Source: Batillaria attramentaria (lineage: Eukaryota; Mollusca; Gastropoda; Batillariidae). Taken from it: DNA of 64,000 nucleotides. The stretch is from contig JACVVK020000394.1 of assembly GCA_018292915.2 (NCBI GenBank), positions 388,501-452,500 on the forward strand, in the 5' to 3' direction. The notes under the pieces are model-generated. The model had not been told where the DNA came from, searched no databases, and saw nothing but the letters and a program-made list of their open reading frames with translations. Every line of letters starts with the position of its first letter. Positions within the stretch are counted from its first letter, which is position 1. Shown piece by piece: positions 11,293 to 23,674 of this stretch. A program made the translations under genes and the position numbers.

Positions 11293-11590
11293 GTTATATA
11301 CAGTGCACTCTGACAATGTATCATATCATATCACAACTGTGTTATATACAGTGCACTCTGACAATGTATCATATCATATCACAACTGTGTTATATACAGT
11401 GCACTCTGACAATGTATCATATCATATCACAACTGTGTTATATACAGTGCACTCTGACAATGTATCATATCATATCACAACTGTGTTATATACAGTGCAC
11501 TCTGACAATGTATCATATCATATCACAACTGTGTTATATACAGTGCACTCTGACAATGTATCATATCATATCACAACTGTGTTACACAGC
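11293..11590 (+). repeat. 48-bp tandem repeat, six copies
   Basis: The unit containing 'cagtgcactctgacaatg' and 'tatcatatcatatcacaact' repeats every 48 bp with almost no variation. Because 48 is divisible by three, a 133-codon ORF runs through it with a 16-residue period. I regard that ORF as a by-product. Confidence 0.9.
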
Positions 11591-12149
11591 GACTTTGTGA
11601 TTGATACTGCAGTCAGTTTGGTGCTGTTAAAATGCCCCCCCACCCCCTTTAACAAACAAATAATTATTTACGTCATAATGATGTCTTAGGTTCTAAGGTT
11701 TCGTGTGTGTTTCAGTACAGTGTTTTCTTTGAACTGCGTGTGACATTGAAACTGTACCGACGAATATCAGTTTTGTTCGGATTATTTACCAATAATTATT
11801 TGAAAAATGTTTCGATTAGAATGCTTTTTACCAACATATTATTATTACTGGACTGAGACTGCTGCAGACTGCGTAATAGTGGCTTCAAGTGGCTTCTAAT
11901 GATCTGAAGATTTCAGGTAAAAATGCATGGGCTTGCGCTGATGGGCTTTTAAGAGTTAGCCACCCCGGCCCACCCGTACCACACACGCCACTCCCACCCG
12001 CCCTTCTCTTTGCACCCGTGACACAAGACACACTTGAAACGCTGCCAACAGGTGTATTAATATTCCCCTCCCCCAAGCACTCTCTTCCCTCCTGTCTGAG
12101 CCCTAGTTCACTATAGGTATTACGCCTTTTGCCGTGCCCCGAACTAAAC

Positions 12150-12890
12150 GTGTTTGTCAGGATTTATCGTTTCTGCTGTTAAGGTAAGTTGTTTAGTTGT
12201 CGTCATTTTGCATTCGCCGCTGTTTTCGTTATGTTGTTTCCATAGTAATGGAAACAACATTATGAAACGGGCCAAAATTTCCATGTTTAAAGGCAAGTTT
12301 TGTGTCACAAACGCACGTCGCTTGCATTCTAATACATAAAGTTCTTTGAATAGAGCGCCCGATCCAGGTATGATTGCACAGATGATTTGTGAGTTATCGC
12401 CCATTTGATAAAAGTTGATTGCCTGGGGGTACATTTTTTTCAATCACTCCAGATTTTGAATGTTGATAGAATGAATACGGACTCTGAACAGAGTGAATTT
12501 GGGAAATGGTCGCTCCTATAGTTTTGTTGTGAACCGTACCTCAGTTGACATCGCGGCAGGTGAGCCCAGTTTAGATGCCTGTATTTCCGAAAATACTCAA
12601 CCGATTGACTTCAAATTTGGGGTGTCCCAATGAATTAAGATCTTTGAATAGAGACATGTTTGAATAGAGGGCCAGATCCAGGTATGATTGCACAGATGAT
12701 TTTTGAGTTATCGCCCTTTTGAGAAGAGTTGATTGTCTGGCGTTTACAGCTGTCATATTTATTTCAATCACTTCATTAAGAAAAGAAAGAAAAAAAGATA
12801 GCATGAATACGGACTCTGAACAGAGTGAATTTTGGACGTAGTCAGCAGGTGATTAAATGGAATAACATATTGGGCTGGTGACCATCTTGT
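12150..12890 (-). repeat. Dispersed repeat family 'ataactcgcaaatcatg', inverted copy with palindrome
   Basis: Reverse-orientation relative of 45080-46910. It contains the modular blocks twice ('tgagttatcgccc' at about 12390 and 12706; 'gactctgaacagagtgaat' twice). It also has a perfect palindrome at about 12233-12258, GTTGTTTCCAT / ATGGAAACAAC. The distal part (12845-12890) matches 45085-45130 in reverse. Confidence 0.65.
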
Positions 12891-13922
12891 TGTATTTACT
12901 GACATTCCTGGGGAAACAAACTTTTCCAGTTCCTTCTTCTGGTTTCGAGATAAAACACTCGATGTTACAATTTTTGCCGTAGCTACCGAGCCCTAGTCAT
13001 TTTCCTTGGCTGATTGTGGGGACACATTTGTTTCCCCTGCTAAACACACCCATTAGCCCTATGCGAGTTTTCTTTTTCTGTGATTCTACCAAAACTTCTC
13101 CGTAGTCGTGATCGTTAGTACATAGTCAGGTAGGTCCCTGTCTTGCGTAAATAGGCAACATGTCTCTAACTTGTCTACAGACGTGGTTCGTGTTCAGCGT
13201 ACACCTGTAAGACGTTTTGCTCTTACGGTTACCGAACACTGTCAGACCTGTATCCATTGATATTGATCCACGTCTTTGACCGCGTGGTTGAGCGTGCATA
13301 CAATTTGTAATCTGACACAACCCTTTCAGTGTCCTGCCTTTTCATGCCAGGGGGTGATCTACAGGCAGTCTGCACAATGCTGACAAAAGCCATGTTACGC
13401 TGACGCCTAGCTCTCTCTCTGCCAGTGGTGAAGATTTCAGTCGTGAGAGTTTATGGCGATTAGCGCAACACACCCGTCACTCCTATTTTATATTTCAATG
13501 GGGTTCTGTGTGCATTTTGTACATAGCGGTGTTCGTATTGCTTCGTGAAGTGACTCCAAACTAATGGGTTTGGCCGGCCTTGGTTGTACAGAGCAAACAG
13601 ATCGAGTCACCCAGCAACAACAAAAATATCATTTTTATTTGTATTTATTCTTAAAATTAGTACTGTTTGGATGGACTGATTTAGAATGTAGCCAAAGAAT
13701 CAGCCCTAACATATGTTTTGGATAATGTGGGTACAAAAGCGAGAAATTTCAAAAGCAGTGAACATAAAAACATTTCTCTTTCAGCATTTTCAGAAACAAA
13801 TAAAGAAACAACCGATATCCGTTATCACTAACTGGCAGATCATGCTTCCTATTACCTAGCTATTTGTGACACTGAAAGTGTAGAAAATCGCCATGAAGTT
13901 ACTCCAATAAAAACTTTGAATA
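12891..13922. other. Intergenic stretch upstream of the TRIM-like gene
   Basis: No ORF with domains and no clear TATA box. It may hold the promoter and 5' UTR of the gene starting at about 13923, but I cannot point to a defined element. Confidence 0.4.
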
Positions 13923-14667
13923 ATGAAGAGTAACGTTTTGCGTAATGATTCGACAATGAACCATGTTTCCACAGGAGAAGTTCCTTACATCATGGCGTCC
14001 GCGGTCCCTGCAGCCTTCACTGACTGTCCTCACTGTCACTCGCTGTGTGTGGACAACGCCATCTTGCCGTGTGGTCACGTGGTCTGTAGGACATGTTTGT
14101 TCGGAATTCTGGAGCGACAGGAATCCGCTTGTCCTGATTGTGGCGGTATTATTCCTAGACGTCAAGGGCAGACAATCGGCCAGACTATTGACGAGCTGGG
14201 TAGGGACTGTGTGCTGGAGCAGCTTGTCAATGAACAACTCGTACAGCAAGGTGACACACAGAGTGTAAGTTCCGCAGCTTCAGGCCGTGCAGACCGTTCT
14301 CAGACTGTGCCCAAAACATCATCGGGTCAGTCTGCCCAAACCAAGAGGCTTGTGTCGTCCAGAGTGTCAGAACTGGACAAAGCATTACGGACAGTTGAAG
14401 ACCTGGGACAAACACTACAGCGTGTACTGCCAATAGTAAAGGAAGACCTGGAGGAGAAACAGCGGCTGGTGACACGATACCTGACTCCTGGTGCTTTACA
14501 AGGGGAGGAGAGCAGCTTAACAGCTCGTTTGCACCGGATGTTGGATTTGTGTCGGCCGCCATCTTTGGACAGACTGAGACAGGACGTGAACGCCTTGCTT
14601 CGTACACAAGAGGTGAATAGTTTAATCAGTTAATCAATTTTACGTATTTGTCATTGAAGTCAGTGGG

Positions 14668-14741
<74 letters not shown>

Positions 14742-17700
14742 TATTTTTATAAGGTTCCTCTGACAGAGTTGTCTATAGATATTGGCGTGATTTGTTGGGT
14801 GTTTCAGGTTCTTCCAGTGGGTGATATTGCCGGTAGATATCACTTAACATCTCCGACCAGAGCGATGCGATCTTCAGGTAAATGGACTGTTAAAGTTTGT
14901 TATGTCCAAATATCAGCTGAATTTCACTTGAACGTTGTATTTATGTCTTAGGTCTATTATTTTTATACATTCTTTAAAGTTCGCAACGTGGATAGTGTTG
15001 CTAGTAAGTGATGTGAATTACTGACATTTTTCCCCAATAAGTTTATTGTGCTTGTATTTTCACAGACGCGGTTCACATTCAGAAAGTGGGAAACTTCAAG
15101 TGTTCAGCGTCGACGTCAGGGTCAGAGAACAGGACGGTCAAGGTCAGTGTAGTTATATTGTGTTTCCTAGTGTCAACGTGATATATATTTATATAAGAAA
15201 ATGTCGCAATATGTTTGACTTCATTCAACATCAAATTATACAATTATGATTTTATGTGTTGCACTTAATTTTATAAGTACATGCTGTTCATATGTACACG
15301 TTGTCCTTGAAAATAACGACTTAAATGATCAACTGTGCTCAGCATCTGCTATAATCACAGTTATAGTGTAATTAAGCTCTTTTCCGCCTTAAATGACCCA
15401 GAGGCAGTCTCTGACACCAACGTGACGCCATCCAACATCAAACGTTGTCGTGACGTCAAGATGGAAGCTCACAGCATCACCATCAACATTGGACACCAAC
15501 TGGCGGAACTACAGGTCATCACCGACACCAACGTCAAAGAAGCAGGTAAGGTTATGATGTCATTCAGCATGAAATATGCATGAAACGTAAAGATGTCATT
15601 GACATCAACACCAAAGATACTGTGGATGGCAAGAGAACGCAATCGCTTTCAACATCAGGGCCCGCATGTAAAAGTCGTTGTTGAGGAGTTTAGACGCGGG
15701 TTAGAGTCTAACCTCGAACTAAACTAGCTCTATGGTTAAATTTTCCGTTGTTTTTTGTTTTAAATCAGGAAGCGGGTCCATTCCAGCAAGGTGCCTATGC
15801 CGTTAAAGAACGATTTTTTGTCTTTCTTTCTTTGCTTCCGTTTTTTAAAATTTAATTTTGTTTTGGGGTTTCTTTTGGCCTAGTCTGGGTCAGGCCCGTA
15901 GCCGTGGGTTAAATTAACCTCGAGTTCTACAGATATGCAAAATTTGGTTACTTAGATGTAGACGCCTAACACTGCAGGGACAGAATGCATGTGCATACAT
16001 GTATGTGTAAGGTGTTACTTCCCTTCCTCCAGTCACAGAGGCGCTTGTGGCCAAGGTCACGTGGGAGGATGATCGGGAGACAGAGCTGAGGGAGCTGAGT
16101 GAGCGACACACAGAAGAGATGAGGAGGGTGGAGGGGGAGCTGGAAGAGGAGAGGAGGAGGGGGGAGGCGGCGCTAGAGGAAGGCAGGAGGGCGGAGGAGA
16201 CAGCCAGGCAAGTGACACAGACACTGCAAACACAACTGTCTGAAGCGGAGGCCAGAGGCAGAATGGACAAGAAAGATCGCGAGAAACTCGAACAGCGCGT
16301 GCAGCAGATGCAAGAGGAACAGAGGGCCGCTGAAGAACGAGTGGCCACCTTGCGGGGAAAGCTGAGACAGGAGAAGACCAAGGAAGATAAGCGCGTGGCC
16401 GCCATTACCCGGCGTTATGAAGAACAGAAGAAGAGAGTGGAGGAACAAGTGATGACGTTTGTCATACAGGTGGAGGAGGTTCACAGACAACTACTGGAAC
16501 ACCATCACCTTGACGAGCAACGTTTGAGTGACGTCATACAACGGCTATTCTCTCAGTTTAACATCCGCCTGCTGGGGACTGACTGTGGACTGAGATTCCT
16601 TCTTGATGCCAGTTGGAAATCCAAACCGTGCTGTCGGATCTGATACCGGAAGACGCCAGGCAAGACGTGACGTGGACGGAAGTGATGCAGTACGGACCGA
16701 GTGATGAAGACATCGATCTGAGGATTGGCCAGCCACTTCCTGTGCCAGACACTTCCGCAGGGCAGGTTAGTGAATTGTGGGACTTTTTGTGATTTATTCT
16801 TTTTCATTATTTATTTGTCCCTTTAGATTTGATTACCTCTCTGCTTGCGGCAAGTTTTACATTCCGGTAAATCAATGAGGGGTGGTGGGTGGGGGTGGCC
16901 AGGTGGGGGCATAATACCGATAATACGTATTTTATAGCCTCTGTTTCATTGGTTTTATATCGTTTTCATCCCCCTCCAGCCCCCCCTTTGTCGCTTTTGT
17001 CGCATCTCTTTGCAAAGAGGAATCAAAAGAGGACAGTGAATGAGAGAAATACATTTAGTCGACTAATTGTTCAGGTAGCCATGTGATGTAGACTTGCGAA
17101 ATGTTAGCCCATTACAATGTATTAACCAGATATCAAGACACATCGCAGACATCCGCCCCTCCCCCCTTCCATCCCCTCCACCCAAGCCCCCCCCCCCCCC
17201 TCAAGGATATGTGTTCATGTGTAGTTGTGTAGCACCAAACAAGACGGCCACCAGCCCAATATGTTCTATCCATTCAGTGACCTGCTGTCGTCACAGTCGT
17301 GGTCGTTGTGTCATGTATGCTGCCCGCGCGCACACGAACGCAAGCTCTCTGACATTGAGCATGCTGACATAAAGAAAGTACTGGAAACCCTTCCCGTGCC
17401 TCTTTGCGCTGGCAAAACCCCAAACACATGAGGTCGTGTTTGCACGCCTAGCTGGTTGACGTCACTAACTTTTTGACGTATTCGAGGTTCTACATGGGTG
17501 AATGAATTCCTGTAAGAAATTCGTTCTCCTTTGACAGGGAGTGAGGTGAGTGAGTTTTTAGGGCTTAAAGCCGTGCAAGCCACAAAAACTAATTCGTGGC
17601 TGAGTGTGCCTGCACTACATAAAAAAAAAACAAAAAAAAAAACAACAAAAAACAAAAATGTAACGTTGGACAAAGGATGCAGACTGGTCTACGGGGCAAT

Positions 17701-19893
17701 ATAAACCTAGGACATGCAGGAGACACTGCACCTTCATGCTAGTTTCTCGAACTCCCGGTTACAAAAAAGTGTAGAAAACAAATAACAATTACAACTATGT
17801 AAACCAAAGATAAATACTAAGCGCACATACGGCAAATATTGCAACTTATCATCTCCTAGGCGCAATAAACCAGTTCGCAGCATATGCCCAACATCGCTTA
17901 TTCCTAACAACTGGTAGTGTATACGTGAGTGAGAGGTTAAAAAGAAGAAATATAGATCAAAGGGCCGAACTCAGAAATCAGCTGAGAGATGAGAGGAAGG
18001 ACAGAGCGGCTAAATTCGCGAGGTTTTACAGAGAAAGAGACAGGCGAATGGGCTGGTGAGGGATAGACGGAGAGGTAGGAAGGAAAATTCCTTAGTTGCC
18101 AATGAAGACAACATGCCTGGGATGCACAGAGTTGGAGAATAGACCGCTCCAACACGGAACCTCCCCGCCGTGAGGCGGTTTGGGAAAACAACGCACCAGA
18201 GAGGGGTGCGTTTTGAAGGTCTTCAACATGACAGGTGTTCAGCAGCACCAGCAGGGCGCTGCAAACAAAGCCCGCCAGGGTGAAGACCAGGTGGGGGGAA
18301 TCCAGTGGTCGGCCTTCAGAAATGACCCTCAGATGTCTCACTGGACCAAGGGTCAGCAGACACCCGCTTACTGACCTCTCCCCGGAGGAGACTTTAAGAG
18401 AGCAAGAGACAGGTGACTGGATCGAGGGAGGCAGAAATAAGAGTAAAGAAAGAGCAAAAGCCCATGGGGCCTCCCCTTTGACAGAGTTACTTCTCGCAGG
18501 CCAGACTGACAGGTGACAGACGATTGCTTGCTGGTGTCGGAGAAGAGAAACACCCACTCTCTCTCCCTAGCTCTCTCTTAGGAAAAAAACTACAAAGGGG
18601 GTGGGGCTGGAGGGGGACTTTATGAAACACGCAATACAGTTCAGTTGTTAATGTGTGAACTGAAACACTTTCTTTCTGTCTTCAAGAGTGACCCAGTGAG
18701 TGAGATGCCAAGTGCTGAACACACTGTGGGAAACAAGGGAGTGGAGCCCCGCCCTCCTGGTGAGTTGTTCTACATCAGTGGCGTCGGAAGATGTTCAGGG
18801 CTGGGGGGGCACAACTGGCCATCGACGGCGCGGAGCGCCTAGCCGAAGGCGCGAAGCGCCGAGCTATCTAGGGGGTCCGGGGGCATGCCCCCCCGGAAAA
18901 TCTTTAAAAATTAGAAGCAAATCTGTGCAATCTGGCGCATTCTGGGCGTGTTTATGGGTGGATTTCTATAAGCAAAATTTAGGTGTGAAAGACATACAAA
19001 CTATTCACAAGAAGTGAGGATAGGGGTGGCGAGGAAGAGAAATAGCATGCTCTCTCTCCCGCCTGCTAATGAAATCTACCATTCCCTGAAGGGGGGTGGG
19101 GGGGGGCATGGAAAAAAGGGGATTGCTCTTTGGGCCCCCGTCTCATTGGGCCCCCATGTCATTGGACTTTGTCATTTCACACTTTTTTTTGTTGTTGTTG
19201 TTGTTTGTAGCCAATAATTAAGAAAACGTGTCATTGGGCCCCCGTCTCTTTGGGCCCCCGTCTCATTGGGCCCCCCGTCTCATTGGACCCCCACACTTTT
19301 TTTGTTTATAGCAAATAATTAAGAAAACGTGTCATTGGGCCCCCGTCTATTTGGGCCCCCCGTCTCATTGGGCCCCCATCTCATTGGGCCCCCACACTTT
19401 TTTTTTTTTAGCAAAATAAATAAGAAAACGTGTCATTGGGCATGATCATGTGTGTGATTTTCTCGTTTCACATGTACAGTGGAAGTGTTTTCAGTTGTGT
19501 ATGATGATTCTGCCTCAAAGTAAAAAGACAGAATAAACAATATAATCGTGTACCTACTTTGTATGTGTATACAATATATCTATTGGGATTTATGACAGGG
19601 GAGTCGCACACGGGAGGGACGGGGAGGCCATGGGTTCACCAAGTTTTTTTTCCTCCTCTACCAAGACCAAGATGAGGTAACAGACACTTTAAACATGACT
19701 AAACTTCCTCCAACTCATTCAAGGGGCTGAACTCTGCCTTTTGGATAAGACGGGGGCCCAATGACATGGGGGCCCAATGGCACAGGGGCTTAAAGACATC
19801 ATCCCGGAAAAAGTCTTCGAGTTTAATTTTCCAACACCTTGCTCTGGAACTTACCTCTTTCCAAAATGCACACACGCACGCACACACACACTG

Positions 19894-19955
<62 letters not shown>

Positions 19956-20421
19956 CATGGGAGAGGGGGTGGGGGTGCATGGAAAGTGTCTTCGAATAAT
20001 TGCTTCAGGCAGTGCCCTGATAACATTCTCTCCTTGAAAACTGGAGCACTGGGACGGGGGTTCCACAGCCGTTATACCCCCCCCCCCCCCCCCCCTCCCT
20101 TGCTGCACCCCACACTTTATTTATGACATGCGATTCACGCACATCTCTCTCTCTCTCTCTCTCTCTCTGGATGGAGTTGGAGAGACTAGAGGGGGGGGGG
20201 GGCCCAAACATGCTAGTGCCCCCCTCAGCTGGGCAGATCATTTCTAGGGGGGCCTAGAGACCCTCAGGCCCCCCCACTTTTTTCACAAGGGGGGCCTGTG
20301 CCCCCCTGCCCCCCCCCCCCCCTGTTCCGACGCCACTGTACATACTATGTATTGTGTGTGATCTGTCTCAGGAAAATCGGTAGTTCAACAAATTATATGA
20401 AAAGCAGCTGGCAGCTGGTGT

Positions 20422-20484
<63 letters not shown>

Positions 20485-21861
20485 CACCTTTACCCTCCAC
20501 CTTCCCCACCTTCCCGCCCCTCTCTCCCCTCCCGCCCCTCTCTCCTCTCTCCAGCTTATACCTACCTAAGAAATTGTGTTTCTCCCGAAAGTCTGTTGTA
20601 GATCTATAAGCTTACAGAGTGCATCAAACTTGACACTACACACTGTGTAAGCGATGGCGGTGACGTCAGAAACACGGTGTGTCGTGACGTCATTTGACCG
20701 GAAACTGAAAATACTGGCAGAGAAATCTATATGACTGTACACTACACAGGCTGTCGATGGAAAACACACTTCGCTTGTCTGTTGTTGTTGGTAGTGGTGA
20801 TGGTGGTGGTGGTGGTGGTTGGCGTGGTGGTGGTCGTGGTCGTGGTCGTCGGTGCTGTGGTGATAACGTGTTGTTATTGGTGTGTTGTTGTTGTTGCTAC
20901 AGATGATGTTCTGACATTGTTGTCGTTGTCGTAGTGTTATCGGTTTCTAACAGTATGTGCAGACTGTGTGGTGGCGTTCGACCCGCTGACGGCCACCCCG
21001 CGACGCACGTTCTGTATGGACGACAGGAAGCTGATAATACAGGGGGACAAGAGGAGGCCAGACATCAGATCTCTAGTAGTGACTGACGGGGGGAAGATTG
21101 TGATGACAGACTGTAGGAACCACAAGGTGAAGGTCATGGACAGTCGGACTCTGACCATCGTCAACTCATTATCGCTAGGGGTGACACCATGGGGCCTTGC
21201 CTTACTGTACGATAAACTGTTGGCCGTTACATCATACCGAGATTACCTCATCCACCTGATTGACGTCACCATCACCGTCAAGCGTCGTCTACTGGAACAA
21301 GTAGAAGAGGTGGAGCTCCGAGTTGTGCGACAGATAAAAACAGTCAGAAAGTACCAGGGTGTGGGGTGTGGGGGGGAGGACGGGACTTTGGTAGTTAGTT
21401 GTAGTAAACGAGGTAAAATGCCGGTCAGCGTGGACATTTTGTCGCGTAACGGACAGGTGTTAAAAACCGTCGCGATCGGTGAAAAGTTGCGCGGTCTCTC
21501 TTATGCTCATTACCTGTGTGTAGTGGGTGGCGTGGCCCTCGTGTCGGACCATAGGGGTCACCGTATACACCGGGTGGATCTGGCCACGGGCCGGATGATG
21601 TCCTCTATCACTCACGATCTGTTAAAATCTCCAGACCAAGTGTCGGCTGACCGCTCCGGCAACCTCTACATCGCCAGTACTGATGGTGGTTGTGTGCTGG
21701 TGATGGGGGTTGACGGACGGTGGCGGACGCTGCTCCGTGGGGAGGAACACGGGGAGGGTGGGTATGACAGGCCTATTAGTGTGACCGTTACCGACACCGG
21801 GGTCGTGGTGGGGTGGGGTGGTGGTCTGGGCTCTGTACTGACGGGGTTTGACCTGACGTAG
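13923..21861 (+). CDS. TRIM-like RING / coiled-coil / beta-propeller protein, 8 exons
   Basis: Modelled exons: 13923-14612, 14808-14877, 15066-15142, 15404-15545, 16033-16469, 16613-16765, 18687-18759, 20963-21861. All introns are GT-AG with compatible phases, summing to 2541 nt (846 residues plus stop). Residues about 34-75 form a C3HC4 RING (CPHC...CGHVVCRTC...CPDC), the E2-binding module of ubiquitin ligases. No B-box cysteine set is visible. Exon 5 is a long charged coiled coil. The 299-codon last exon has repeated strand-like blocks ('LVVTDGGKIVMTDCRNHKV', 'LYIASTDGGCV') typical of NHL-type propellers, a probable substrate-binding domain. A second in-frame ATG at 13992 could be the true start. 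The intron at 16470-16612 is only 143 nt; if it is unspliced, the frame stops at 16643. E3 ligase role is inferred. Confidence 0.8.
14672..14740. repeat. (GT)n microsatellite in intron 1 of the TRIM-like gene
   Basis: Uninterrupted GT run between exons 1 and 2. Confidence 0.95.
15658..15936. mobile_element. MITE family 'gggcccg', copy 1, in intron 4 of the TRIM-like gene
   Basis: Starts 'gggcccgcatgtaaaagtcg' and ends near 'ttaaattaacctcgagttctac'. The right end has lost the reverse-complement gggccc tip seen in the copy at 41916-42241. It shares 'atcaggaagcgggtccattc' and 'cagcaaggtgcctatgccgt' with 39364-39637 and 41916-42241. No coding capacity. Confidence 0.75.
19125..19440 (+). repeat. 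Tandem repeat of 'tcattgggcccccgtc'-type units
   Basis: Units of about 18 bp ('gggcccccgtctcattgg') repeat irregularly. They are grouped in two or three larger blocks that each end in a T-run followed by 'gcaaataattaagaaaacg'. Confidence 0.8.
19894..19953. repeat. (AC)n microsatellite
   Basis: CA/AC run of about 30 units inside the intron 7 element. Confidence 0.95.
20426..20480. repeat. (GA)n microsatellite
   Basis: Uninterrupted AG/GA run in intron 7. Confidence 0.95.
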
Positions 21862-21874
21862 GTCACTCTCTGTC

Positions 21875-22065
21875 ATTCACACCTCATCACCACCACCACC
21901 ATCACTCCCACTACACCTCCACATCATCATCATCATCATCATCGTCGTCGTCGTCGTCACCACCACCACCACCACCGACTGTCATTCACACATCACCACC
22001 ACCACCACTACCTCCACCACCACACCATCATCATCATCTTCACCACCATCATTATCATCATCGAT
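21875..22065. repeat. CAC/CAT trinucleotide-rich tract after the TRIM-like stop
   Basis: Runs of cac, cat and cgt triplets just downstream of the stop codon, probably in the 3' UTR. Confidence 0.8.
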
Positions 22066-22660
22066 GAATTCATCATCCCAACCAAATAGATGTAAACTGA
22101 ATGAATCTTGAAACTAAATTATAACTTGTGACAACTGAAAATCCTCCTTTCTGTTATCCCGCTCCAACCATAATTGACGTCACTGTTGCGTCCAAGTGAT
22201 GACGTATTATGTCCTAACTGTAATACATATCACATCACTGTTACTGTCGTGAATATTTCCTAAAAAATGTCAGGTTTTGAATTCCCGGTGTTTCACGTGT
22301 TGTTAGATTCGTGTTATCAGTTCATGTGAATAACATGGTGATTATAGAGTTGTTGTTTATACAAGCTGTCTTAATTAGTGGATTTTCTTTTTCTAATCTA
22401 CAAACTGTACATACGTGTGTGCCTGATACATAAAGTGATTAACAACAGCTGCTGATGCTAAACAGCAACAACGACAACAAACGTCGTTCATAGGGAATTC
22501 CCTGTGGGTTTGTGTATAATGTCATTTAATCAGCATAACATTTCGTGTAAATAGTCTAATAGGACTCTTTATATCCGATTGTAACCGATTTTTCATTTTT
22601 CATTTTCATTCGGAGCCTGTACATAAAATAATGTTGGTATGGAAATGCACTTTGTTTAAC
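22066..22660. other. Intergenic, no gene seen
   Basis: Contains 'cccggtgtttcacgtgtt' (about 22285), which also occurs near 11166, so part of it is an old repeat. No ORF with domains. Confidence 0.4.
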
Positions 22661-22661
22661 A

Positions 22662-22663
<2 letters not shown>

Positions 22664-22723
<60 letters not shown>
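22664..22723. repeat. (GT)n microsatellite
   Basis: Uninterrupted GT run directly before a tRNA-like SINE. Confidence 0.95.
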
Positions 22724-22726
<3 letters not shown>

Positions 22727-22905
22727 CGGTAAGCACGTTGGACCTTGGACTAGGAGACCCGGGTTCAAATCCCTGCTGAGGTAAGCGGGATTGGTTCGGC
22801 TTCCGAGCCCCCCCGTGGACTCACCCAGCATCTGGGAGGAACACCACTACAGCTGACGAGGAGATGGGACATATAAAACTAACAACAACAACAACAACAA
22901 AAAGC
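22724..22905 (+). mobile_element. tRNA-derived SINE-like element with (aac)n tail
   Basis: The head has an A-box-like 'tagcggtaagcacg' and a good B box 'gggttcaaatccc', then an unrelated body and an (aac)n/A-rich tail. It lacks a clean acceptor stem, so it is a SINE and not a functional tRNA gene. Confidence 0.6.
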
Positions 22906-23540
22906 AAAAAAAAAAAGTATGAGAAAAATCTATTGCCGAATTATTATTTTTTATTATTTAATGACACACCACAGACAGGACTATTGTCTATGTGTTGACA
23001 AATCTATATCTGACATGTACACATAACCTGAAGTACAGATACCTTCAAAAAGTATCAAAAAGTATCTACTGCTTTTAACCCCCCTCCTCCCCCCCCCTCC
23101 GCCACCCCCCCCCCCCCGAAAACAATAGATTTTATTGGCGAAACATAAGACAGGACATTAAGCGTGTTCAAAAGCAGGCTATCCATGTGTGCCAGGCGTA
23201 TAGTTGTCATGTAGGAATGTTATGTAACTTGATTGTCAGTCTGAGTGTCATGCACACCACACACTATAGTCCCGGCGGCATGATTTCTTTGCTCGCTTGA
23301 CTTCTGTCCCGGGCCTATAGTACCGGCAGCGGAGATCCCCGTAGACGCGATGGACGTTGTTGAAAACAGTCAGAAAATCTTGCTTTGAGACTGGGACAAG
23401 ATACATTTTGTCAGAGACGGCATTATATACTTTGGTGTCCTTGAGTTATCTAGAGATCACATTATACTGAATACGTACATTTCCCGCTGCACGATGGCTC
23501 AGTGTGTGATGACGAGAAGGAACAGGGCGTCTTACAATCA
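22906..23540. other. Intergenic, no gene seen
   Basis: Contains C-rich homopolymer runs (about 23080-23117). No supported exon. Confidence 0.4.
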
Positions 23541-23618
23541 ACACACACACACACACACACACACATACACACACACACACACACACCGGCATACACACAC
23601 ACTGGCACACACACACTG

Positions 23619-23659
<41 letters not shown>
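23541..23659. repeat. Compound (AC)n microsatellite
   Basis: AC runs broken by 'ggcat' or 'tggc' interruptions. Confidence 0.95.
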
Positions 23660-23661
<2 letters not shown>

Positions 23662-23674
23662 GATTATTCTTATG

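Larger units (their letters stand above)
18776..20338. mobile_element. 1.56-kb DNA transposon-like element in intron 7 of the TRIM-like gene
   Basis: Inverted ends: left 'cagtggcgtcggaa' (18776) and right 'ttccgacgccactg' (ending 20338), flanked by 'tacat' on both sides as a 5-bp duplication. Inside are a 'gggcccccgtctcattgg' tandem array (19125-19440) with inverted counterparts at about 19750-19790, an (AC)n tract, C/G homopolymers and CT runs. There is no transposase ORF. The insertion begins only 16 bp after the exon 7 donor (18760). Confidence 0.7.

Noticed and set aside
13899..14607. ORFs on the opposite strand of the RING exon
   Set aside because: Shadows of the plus-strand exon, which has a clear RING pattern.
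17937..18557. 206-codon minus-strand ORF
   Set aside because: It lies inside an intron of the TRIM-like gene, has no recognisable domain, and its composition fits chance.
22724..22800. Functional tRNA gene on the plus strand
   Set aside because: It has a B box but no acceptor pairing, and an (aac)n tail typical of SINEs.
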